A DNA stretch of 31,216 bases from HGM04593 sp045644465 (lineage in GTDB: Bacteria; Bacteroidota; Bacteroidia; Bacteroidales; Bacteroidaceae): the NCBI GenBank assembly GCA_045644465.1, contig JAZRGV010000040.1, positions 1 to 31,216 of the forward strand. Reading direction: 5' to 3'. Under the pieces are notes generated by a model that ran no database searches, was not told the origin of the DNA, and saw only the letters and a program-made list of their open reading frames with translations. The number at the start of each line of letters is the position of its first letter. The first letter of the stretch is position 1. The position numbers and the translations under genes were made by a program. This document shows, one piece after another, positions 25,538 through 31,216 of the stretch.

Positions 25538-26791
25538 ATGAAATTATTTACGACACTATGCCTGACAGTCTTTAGCATTGTAGCATTTGCACAAGACAAC
25601 AGATCGGAGTTTTCCCATTTGCTTTCAAACGAAGGTTATTTTAAATTTATGATTCCTTTAGGAAACAGCCAGGGTTGCTGCACCAGCAATGAAGGCTCTT
25701 TTATTCTAACAGATGAGCACTCTCCCGATGGATTCAATTTTAATTATATAGCAATGGAGATTGGTGGCAAATGGGGGTTTGTCAACTTGCAGGGAGAAAT
25801 AGCAATTCCAGCCCAATATGATGATGTAAGGAATTTTAGTTGCGATTTGGCAGCAGTGAAGATAAATGGCAAATGGGGATTTATTAACGACAAGAACGAG
25901 ATTGTTATCCCTTGTATATATTATGGTGTTTCATCATTTAGTTACTGTTTTAATTATAGCAAAGAATACGCAATGGTAACTACGAATCGTACCGATTACT
26001 ACCTTATAGACAAGAATGGAAATCGCATATCAGACAAAACCTACTCTAGTTGGAGTTCTTTTTCAAACCCAAACATACTTGAATGCTTGATTGCTGTAAA
26101 ATCCCAGAATGGGAAGTGGGGTTTTATTGATTTTAAAGAAAAGTACGTAGTTGAACCGCGTTTCGATTATGTTTATGGCTTTTCGAGCGGTTTGGCAGCA
26201 GTGGAAGTAAATGGTAAATGGGGATACATAAACACAAGTGGAGAGTTTGTCATAGAACCACACCTGAAGGAAGGTGGCTATTTTAGAAATGGCATGCTTA
26301 GTATTAACATGGGAGATAACAAATATGGTTTTAGAGATGTAAGCGGGAACATTATTGGACCGAACGATGATCAATACAGCTTTTACAAAGGCGACTCTTG
26401 GGAAGAGGCCCGGGCCTGGGTAAAAAGAAATGGCAAATGGGGACAGATAGATATTCACGGAAACGTAAAAATACCGTTTATATACGATATGATTAGTAGT
26501 CCTGGCTCCAATATAGCAATTATACCGGTAAAAAAAGATGGGAAATGGGGCTATATTAATTTAAGTGGAAAAACAGTTATCCCTTTTATTTTTGACCACG
26601 CATCAGAATTTTGCAAAAGCACAGGAATTGCATCTGTTAGACACGAAGGCAAATTTATGTATATCCACAAATCAGATACAAGTACTATGTTTTATACATA
26701 TAAAGATGCATATGAAAAGTTTGTAGAAGAAAAAGTAAGAGAAGAAGAAGACGAGCTCTTGGAAGAGCTGTTATTTTACGATTTTTTCTAA
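25538..26791 (+). CDS. Secreted WG-repeat protein
   Basis: The chosen ATG at 25538-25540 gives a 417-aa protein with a signal peptide (MKLFTTLCLTVFSIVAFAQ). An ATG at 25526 and a GTG at 25490 are also in frame. The mature part holds about eight WG (KWG) repeats of roughly 22 residues or more, in the form GKWGF-IN-GE-VIP-YD, plus degenerate copies (RTDYYLIDKNG, DNKYGFRDVSG, EGKFMYIHKSD). The tail is highly acidic (EEKVREEEDELLEELL). WG proteins are thought to be beta-rich surface or exported scaffolds; their function is poorly known. The gene is more AT-rich than its neighbours and lies between a terminator and an IS-end-like palindrome, suggesting recent gain. A TAATTTCG (25483-25490) could be its -7 box. 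Confidence 0.85.
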   Translation: MKLFTTLCLTVFSIVAFAQDNRSEFSHLLSNEGYFKFMIPLGNSQGCCTSNEGSFILTDEHSPDGFNFNYIAMEIGGKWGFVNLQGEIAIPAQYDDVRNFSCDLAAVKINGKWGFINDKNEIVIPCIYYGVSSFSYCFNYSKEYAMVTTNRTDYYLIDKNGNRISDKTYSSWSSFSNPNILECLIAVKSQNGKWGFIDFKEKYVVEPRFDYVYGFSSGLAAVEVNGKWGYINTSGEFVIEPHLKEGGYFRNGMLSINMGDNKYGFRDVSGNIIGPNDDQYSFYKGDSWEEARAWVKRNGKWGQIDIHGNVKIPFIYDMISSPGSNIAIIPVKKDGKWGYINLSGKTVIPFIFDHASEFCKSTGIASVRHEGKFMYIHKSDTSTMFYTYKDAYEKFVEEKVREEEDELLEELLFYDFF

Positions 26792-26820
26792 TTTGTACTT
26801 ATTATAAAGAGTCGCCCTTG

Positions 26821-26869
26821 TGAAGTGCACCCCAAAAGTTAGACGAAAAAACTTTTGGGGTGCACTTCA
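26821..26869. mobile_element. Palindrome of two facing IS-end-like repeats
   Basis: A perfect 20-bp inverted repeat, TGAAGTGCACCCCAAAAGTT (26821-26840) and its complement (26850-26869), flanks nine bases (AGACGAAAA). The outer TG...CA ends and the CACCCCAAAAGTTAGAC wording resemble terminal repeats of IS3-family elements of the IS150 type. No transposase remains and I see no target duplication. It may be a scar, a minimal non-autonomous element, or a plain hairpin that also ends transcription of the WG gene, although no T run follows. Confidence 0.5.
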
Positions 26870-26958
26870 TTATATCGTTCCCTACACGCACCAATTGTAT
26901 AAATATTTCAACTCCGGGCCGACTCGGAAGCGTGGGTGCTTGATGTCGTTCTATCAAT

Positions 26959-26997
26959 AACAAAAGGATGCGCCCGATGAAGGCACATCCCCTTGTT
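26959..26997 (-). terminator. Probable terminator of the lipoprotein gene
   Basis: On the minus strand AACAAGGGGATG pairs with CATCCTTTTGTT through G-U pairs, with an inner GCC/GGC extension. It lies 24 bp past the stop at 27021. The T tract is short, so the efficiency is uncertain. The rest of 26870-26958 shows no clear feature. Confidence 0.55.
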
Positions 26998-27020
26998 GTG
27001 TAGTTATTTAATATGCAAGA

Positions 27021-28259
27021 TTACTTCGCAGCCTTGAAGATGAAACTTAAATTGATAGTCTCAATAGCAGCTTCGATTTTAGCGTAGTGCTCTGCCACAG
27101 CGTCGGCATCGTCCAAGTTCAACTCACCATTCTTTGCCAATACTACCGCAGTGATATTGCCGAAGAAATTCTCGAACGATTTCACAGGCATATACATATG
27201 CATCTGTGTGTTGTCCTGATCTTGGAACATATACACCTCGATATCACGGTAAACAGAGTTGTTCGCACTCATCTTGATTGTAACCTTGTTATCCTTTATT
27301 TCTATAGGTGCATCAATCGACTTGTTCTCACCATTGAAGTAGCAGTTGTAGTATATTTTCTCTGCATCAAACGATACATTGAACAAGATGTGCTTCATCA
27401 ACTTATCCATTACGCTACCGTCCAAAGTTGAGAAGTTCAAAGTTTGACCTGCAAACTCAAATGGAATATCCTTGCCCTTAACATTGGTTACATAGACATT
27501 GTTGTAATCGTAGCTATTGTTTGCAAGTTCAAGAGACTGTCTAATTCGAAGCCAAGAATCACTCGATTCTACAATATCATTACCCATAGGCAAGTAAAAG
27601 CGGAAAGTCATAATATCGCCGTTCGCCGTTGCCTCAGGAGCGTAAATCAACTTTCCAGCAATATAAAACGGATTATTATCGCCACCCTTATTTGTTGAAA
27701 TTCCAAGAAAAACTAAATCACCTACTACCTTATAGTCACTCTCTTGATTCAATAAATATTCTGCATCTTCGCCCTCAGGAAGATAACCCGTCACAATAGT
27801 TTTACCTCCTTTATTGAATGTTTGAATCAGCATATCATTCTGTGCATCCGCCTTGCTATCATTACATACCCACATACCCACAATCTCGTCAGAAAGGTCA
27901 TTTGCACAGTAGTTGTAAACGTAACGCTCGCCACTATCCTCATAGAGTGAGAATGCCTGACCTGGGATGATGTCAAAGTGACCAGTGAAGTTATCATCAT
28001 CCTCAAAGATCATAGTGATATTGTTCTCTTTGACACTGACAGTACCCTTTATATTCTCCCAATACTCTCCATCCTCTACGCCATAGGATACAGCAGTACC
28101 ATCTGCACTGATAATAATCACCTCAGCATAGTTTTCTGTGAGGCAAGTCCAAGTACCAACAAGGTCTGCACTATGGTCATCATAGATAGGCTCCGGCTCC
28201 TTGTCGCAAGCGGTGAAGAGCATTCCAACCGCTACAAGCATAAATAATAACTTTTTCAT
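27021..28259 (-). CDS. Exported lipoprotein with two lipocalin-like modules
   Basis: This 412-aa protein starts with a lipoprotein signal (MKKLLFMLVAVGMLFTAC, Cys18) followed by DKEPEP, which fits a Bacteroidetes surface or outer-membrane lipoprotein. It carries two similar segments, LVGTWTCLTENYAEVIIISADGT (about residues 34-56) and IVGMWVCNDSKADAQNDMLIQTF (about 126-148). Both have the G-x-W pattern of small lipocalin-like beta-barrel domains common in Bacteroidetes proteins. The C-terminal half is beta-rich with no motif I recognise. The function is unknown. It has its own terminator, and its upstream region holds a possible leader with a terminator 58 bp before the ATG. Confidence 0.8.
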   Translation of the reverse strand: MKKLLFMLVAVGMLFTACDKEPEPIYDDHSADLVGTWTCLTENYAEVIIISADGTAVSYGVEDGEYWENIKGTVSVKENNITMIFEDDDNFTGHFDIIPGQAFSLYEDSGERYVYNYCANDLSDEIVGMWVCNDSKADAQNDMLIQTFNKGGKTIVTGYLPEGEDAEYLLNQESDYKVVGDLVFLGISTNKGGDNNPFYIAGKLIYAPEATANGDIMTFRFYLPMGNDIVESSDSWLRIRQSLELANNSYDYNNVYVTNVKGKDIPFEFAGQTLNFSTLDGSVMDKLMKHILFNVSFDAEKIYYNCYFNGENKSIDAPIEIKDNKVTIKMSANNSVYRDIEVYMFQDQDNTQMHMYMPVKSFENFFGNITAVVLAKNGELNLDDADAVAEHYAKIEAAIETINLSFIFKAAK

Positions 28260-28309
28260 AACTGTTTTGTTTTTAATCGTTTATAATGTTTTTTTAAATA
28301 TAAACACAC

Positions 28310-28347
28310 AAAAAAAGGCATTACCGCTTAAGAAAAGCAGTAATGCC
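28310..28347 (-). terminator. Intrinsic terminator or attenuator upstream of the lipoprotein gene
   Basis: On the minus strand a 13-bp stem (GGCATTACTGCTT with AAGCGGTAATGCC, one U-G pair) has a 5-nt loop and is followed by seven T residues. The G-U pair shows that the minus strand is the working one. It lies about 50-90 bp before the start codon at 28259 and after the leader ORF. Confidence 0.8.
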
Positions 28348-28394
28348 GATCATAAATTACAATTAGTTTTACAACTGATTGATTATCAACATAT

Positions 28395-28490
28395 TTACAT
28401 ACGGGGGGGGGTATTTTCAGCGTGCGATGCAACTGCCACAGCAGATGTGTGGTTTAAAGCATTACTATATGTCGCCAAAAAATTATTCAT
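28395..28490 (-). CDS. Possible 31-aa leader peptide with a C9 homopolymer
   Basis: An ATG at 28488-28490 opens a 31-codon frame that starts MNNFLATYSNALNHTS, and the stop is TAA at 28395-28397. Near its end it runs through nine C (G9 on plus, 28403-28411). A -7 box lies 27 bp upstream and an intrinsic terminator about 50 bp downstream. That is the layout of a leader ORF or a small RNA rather than of a normal gene. Losing one C would let the frame run on and stop inside the terminator loop. Whether it is translated cannot be told from sequence. Confidence 0.35.
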   Translation of the reverse strand: MNNFLATYSNALNHTSAVAVASHAENTPPRM

Positions 28491-28516
28491 TTACTTAAAT
28501 TACTATAACTGATATG

Positions 28517-28524
28517 CAAATTTA
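28517..28524 (-). promoter_or_regulatory. -7 box of a possible leader or small RNA
   Basis: Read on the minus strand this is TAAATTTG followed by CA, a perfect TAnnTTTG. A transcript from here to the terminator at 28310 would be about 200 nt. The -33 element is not clear. The remaining part of this 508-bp gap (28525-28697) shows nothing I can name. Confidence 0.45.
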
Positions 28525-28697
28525 ATAAAAATTCGACACAGAATATCAGAAATAGAGTTTTTTTGCGGGGTTGGTTTAATATAACTTACCTTATACTACA
28601 TAAAGGCTACACGCAAAGGGTAAAATCAACTCTTAATCATTTTGCACAAAAAAGTCGATTCGCAACACAAGATATAACACAATTTATATCAACAAAT

Positions 28698-28725
28698 TCG
28701 GCGGTGAAATGTGTTTCACCGCCGA
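28698..28725 (-). terminator. Terminator of der
   Basis: A 12-bp stem (28698-28709 with 28714-28725, GC-rich CGGCGGTG) and a 4-nt loop lie about 40 bp past the der stop. The following T tract is weak (AATTTGTTG), so some read-through toward the leader region is possible. Confidence 0.7.
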
Positions 28726-28767
28726 TGAATGGTTGCCAAAAATTGGACTATCCTCAATACTTTCGCC

Positions 28768-30081
28768 CTACTTCTGCCTGATGAAAATATTCATCGGCAC
28801 TCCGTGGAAGTTCCATTTGGCACGGATTTTATTTTCAAGGAAACGCTTGTAAGGCTCTTTTACATACTGTGGCAGGTTTGCAAAGAACAGGAACGATGGT
28901 ACACGCGTCTCGTGCAACTGCATACAGTACTTAATCTTGATATACTTACCTTTTATTGAAGGTGGCGGATATGCTTCGATAAGTGGCAACATCTCCTCAT
29001 TAAACTTGGCTGTAGAGATTTTTGTCTTTGAGTTCAAATAAACCTCTTTTGCTGTTTCAAGCACCTTGAACACGCGCTGCTTGGTAACAGCCGATGTAAA
29101 GATGATAGGGAAATCAACAAATGGAGCCACGCGCTCGCGGATAGCGTTCTCAAAGAACTTCTGCACTTTCTCGCTCTTGTCCTCAACCAAATCCCACTTG
29201 TTTACAACAACAACAAGGCTCTTCTGGTTACGCTGTATGATAGAGAAGATATTCAAGTCCTGCGACTCAATGCCTCGTGTTGCATCAATCATAAGGATAC
29301 AAACATCGCTGTTCTCAATGGCACGGATAGAACGTAGCACCGAGTAATACTCGATATCCTCGCTTACCTTGCCTTTCTTACGAATACCCGCAGTATCGAC
29401 AAGATAAAAGTCGAAGCCGAACTTAGTATATCGTGTGAGAATAGAGTCGCGTGTTGTTCCGGCAATGTTAGTAACAATATTTCTCTCTTCACCAAGGAAA
29501 ACGTTGATGATAGAGCTCTTTCCCGCATTGGGACGGCCCACTACCGCGAAACGTGGGATATTATCCTCGGGTGTCTCTTCAGCCTCCTTTGTAAACTTTG
29601 ATATGATTTCGTCGAGCAGGTCACCGGTACCGCTACCATTGGCAGCCGATATGCAATGCATATCGCCAAGGCCAAGGCTATAAAACTCGGCTGTGGTATA
29701 TTGCATCTCGTATGTATCAACCTTGTTGGCAACAACAAGCACAGGTTTCTTCGAACGGCGCAACATTGAAGCCATCTCCATGTCAAGGTCGGTCAGGCCA
29801 TTCATGGCATCAACCACAAAGAGAATAACATCGGCCTCCTCGAGCGCTAATGTTACCTGGTCGCAGATAGCCTCTTCAAAGACATCGTCTGAGTTACGCA
29901 CCCATCCGCCTGTATCGACAAGTGAGAACTCCTTGCCGCACCACAGACAACGGCCGTACTGACGGTCGCGCGTCGTACCTGCTTCGTCGGAAATAATCGC
30001 CTGTTTTGTCTCTGTCAAACGATTGAACAGCGTTGACTTGCCCACATTAGGGCGACCAACTATCGCTACTAAATTACCCAT
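28768..30081 (-). CDS. der: Ribosome-assembly GTPase Der (EngA)
   Basis: Der helps late assembly of the 50S subunit. The 437-aa protein has its hallmark two GTPase domains in tandem. The first has GRPNVGKSTLFN, DTGGW and NKVD; the second has GRPNAGKSSIIN, DTAGIRKKG and NKWDL. A C-terminal KH-like domain (about residues 355-437) ends the protein. The ATG is at 30079-30081, six bases after the era stop, so the two GTPases are co-transcribed. Both act on ribosome maturation, one on 50S and one on 30S. Confidence 0.97.
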   Translation of the reverse strand: MGNLVAIVGRPNVGKSTLFNRLTETKQAIISDEAGTTRDRQYGRCLWCGKEFSLVDTGGWVRNSDDVFEEAICDQVTLALEEADVILFVVDAMNGLTDLDMEMASMLRRSKKPVLVVANKVDTYEMQYTTAEFYSLGLGDMHCISAANGSGTGDLLDEIISKFTKEAEETPEDNIPRFAVVGRPNAGKSSIINVFLGEERNIVTNIAGTTRDSILTRYTKFGFDFYLVDTAGIRKKGKVSEDIEYYSVLRSIRAIENSDVCILMIDATRGIESQDLNIFSIIQRNQKSLVVVVNKWDLVEDKSEKVQKFFENAIRERVAPFVDFPIIFTSAVTKQRVFKVLETAKEVYLNSKTKISTAKFNEEMLPLIEAYPPPSIKGKYIKIKYCMQLHETRVPSFLFFANLPQYVKEPYKRFLENKIRAKWNFHGVPMNIFIRQK

Positions 30082-30087
30082 AATATC

Positions 30088-30972
30088 TTAGTCTTTTTGG
30101 TCGTATCCGAATCGACGTAACTGTCTGTCGCTGTTTCGCCAATCCTTATCAACCTTCACATAAATCTCCAAAAATATCTTTTTACCAAAGAATTTCTCCA
30201 GTTCACGACGCGCATCTGTTGCCACGCGTTTCAATGCAGAGCCCTCGTGTCCAATAATGATACCCTTCTGCGAATCACGCTCCACATAGATGAGAGCTTT
30301 GATATATATGCTTCCGTCGGTCTCCTTAAAGTGTTCTACAGCAGCCTCACAAACATAAGGAATCTCTTTGTCGTAGTGTAACAGAATCTTCTCGCGAATT
30401 ATCTCTGTTACAAAGAAACGTGCCGGTTTGTCGGTGAGCTGATCCTTGTCGAAGTATGGGGGCGACGGAGGAAGAAGCTCCATTATACGTTTCATCACCA
30501 CATCGACATTAAATTTTGCTATTGCCGAGATGGGCAGAATCTCCGCCTCGGGAAGAATATCGTGCCACTGCTCTACCTTTTTTATAAGCTCCTCTTGATT
30601 GGCCAAGTCTATCTTGTTTATAAGTACCAACACTGGGACATCGAGCTTGCGCACCTCTTCAATGAACTCCATATTCTTGTCGGGCGTCTCAACCATATCG
30701 GTCATATACAAAAGAACATCCGCGTCGCGAAGAGCCGAGCGAGAAAAACGCAACATAGCCTCTTGAAGCTTATAGTTTGGTTTCAACACTCCGGGAGTAT
30801 CCGAGAACACAATCTGCGCATCATCGGTATTAAGAATACCCATAATACGATGACGTGTTGTCTGAGCCTTAAAGGTAGCAATAGAAATTCTTTCGCCGAC
30901 CAACAGATTCATCAATGTCGATTTTCCGACATTTGGATTACCTACAATATTTACAAAACCGGCTTTATGCAT
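30088..30972 (-). CDS. era: GTPase Era
   Basis: Era binds 16S rRNA near its 3' end and checks 30S assembly. The 294-aa protein has a single GTPase domain with GNPNVGKSTLMN (G1), DTPGVLKP (G3) and NKIDL (G4), followed by a KH domain (about residues 200-290) with the GXXG-like GHEGSALKRVATDARRELEKFFG and the closing KVDKDWRNSDRQLRRFGY. The length is standard. The ATG is at 30970-30972. It lies 109 bp downstream of rpmF, with two hairpins in that gap, and 6 bp before der. Confidence 0.97.
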   Translation of the reverse strand: MHKAGFVNIVGNPNVGKSTLMNLLVGERISIATFKAQTTRHRIMGILNTDDAQIVFSDTPGVLKPNYKLQEAMLRFSRSALRDADVLLYMTDMVETPDKNMEFIEEVRKLDVPVLVLINKIDLANQEELIKKVEQWHDILPEAEILPISAIAKFNVDVVMKRIMELLPPSPPYFDKDQLTDKPARFFVTEIIREKILLHYDKEIPYVCEAAVEHFKETDGSIYIKALIYVERDSQKGIIIGHEGSALKRVATDARRELEKFFGKKIFLEIYVKVDKDWRNSDRQLRRFGYDQKD

Positions 30973-30993
30973 TGTATTTACTTTAAAAATAGC

Positions 30994-31029
30994 AAAAACG
31001 CACCCACAACTATGCTAAGGTGCGCTTTT
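30994..31029 (-). terminator. Hairpin between rpmF and era, probable terminator
   Basis: On the minus strand AAAAGCGCACC pairs with GGTGCGTTTTT (one G-U pair) around a 14-nt loop, and T-rich DNA follows. It may end part of the rpmF transcription or act as an attenuator before era. Confidence 0.6.
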
Positions 31030-31046
31030 ACTTACGTACAAAACTG

Positions 31047-31069
31047 CCGCACTGGCAATAGCCATGCGG
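31047..31069 (-). other. Hairpin just after the rpmF stop
   Basis: CCGCA and TGGC (31047-31056) pair with GCCA and TGCGG (31061-31069), with one bulged base and an AATA loop. On the minus strand GCAGTTTTG follows. It could be a weak terminator or protect the 3' end of the message. Confidence 0.45.
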
Positions 31070-31081
31070 AAGATCAATTAT

Positions 31082-31216
31082 TTAGACTGCAGCCTGCTTC
31101 TCTACAGCGAGCTTGCCTCTGTAATAACCACACGCACCGCATACGGTGTGATATACGTGCCACTCACCACAGTTAGGGCAAATTGCCAATGTAGGAGCTA
31201 CTGCCTTGTCATGAGT
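31082..31216 (-). CDS. rpmF: 50S ribosomal protein L32 (5' end cut by window edge)
   Basis: The last 44 codons of L32 are present. The zinc-ribbon cysteines are visible as CPNC and CGAC around the conserved WHVYHTVCGACGYYRGKL core. L32 is a small protein of the large ribosomal subunit. The stop is TAA at 31082-31084. The N-terminal third lies outside the window. era follows in the same direction after 109 bp. Confidence 0.95.
   Translation of the reverse strand, partial: THDKAVAPTLAICPNCGEWHVYHTVCGACGYYRGKLAVEKQAAV

Noticed and set aside
26870..26958. Possible decayed transposase fragment next to the palindrome
   Set aside because: Translations in the frames I tried give no transposase motif, so only the terminal repeats are reported.
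28201..28512. 103-aa plus-strand frame across the leader region
   Set aside because: It overlaps the lipoprotein start and the terminator, and crosses a G9 tract. The G-U pair in the hairpin and the T run both point to the minus strand as the transcribed one. It could still reflect a conserved DNA element.
1..31216. CRISPR arrays, prophage, integrative elements or defence islands
   Set aside because: I saw no regularly spaced repeats, integrases, phage structural genes or known defence proteins.

Overview
The window is chromosomal DNA from a member of the Bacteroidales (Bacteroidetes); I would not name a genus. The evidence is the gene content and order (tig-clpP-clpX, then recQ-guaB-three PpiC/SurA-type proteins-OstA-like-small membrane protein-mutL), Bacteroidetes-type outer-membrane proteins and lipoproteins, a secreted protein that looks like a type IX secretion substrate, and promoters of the Bacteroides type (TTTG or TTG, about 20 nt, TAnnTTTG) in front of many genes, instead of -35/-10 boxes. 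Coding density is high and most genes lie on the minus strand.

Region by region: 1-390 is the start of a secreted protein that runs off the left edge. Its upstream region (391-745) holds a 38-bp imperfect inverted repeat with arms at 410-447 and 605-642, the shape of an invertible phase-variation switch. 746-1645 is an EamA-type transporter. 2007-6026 is purB-rluB-asnS, read leftward. 6190-6358 holds two identical tRNA-Val(UAC) genes with a clear promoter and terminator. 6562-7713 is an OmpA-family protein. 7953-19197 is a long co-directional cluster: recQ, guaB, two peptidyl-prolyl isomerase/SurA-like proteins, a full SurA, an OstA/LptA-like protein, a 98-aa membrane protein and mutL. It mixes outer-membrane biogenesis with GMP synthesis and DNA repair. 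19369-22652 is the proteostasis set tig-clpP-clpX, bounded by a strong terminator and a strong promoter. 22877-23656 is lptB, divergent from mlaE-mlaF (23846-25353) on the plus strand.

25432-28767 is the accessory-looking part: an AT-rich WG-repeat protein, a perfect palindrome built from two facing IS-end-like repeats, a two-module lipoprotein, and a 508-bp gap. The gap holds a possible leader: promoter box, 31-codon ORF, a nine-base G/C homopolymer and an intrinsic terminator. 28768-31216 returns to core genes: der, era and the end of rpmF.

The genes mostly serve translation and ribosome assembly (asnS, rluB, der, era, rpmF, tig), purine synthesis (purB, guaB), protein turnover (clpXP), DNA repair (recQ, mutL) and construction of the cell envelope (SurA-like proteins, OstA, lptB, mlaEF, ompA). 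The best candidates for undescribed biology are the inverted repeat at 410-642 and the leader at about 28310-28524.
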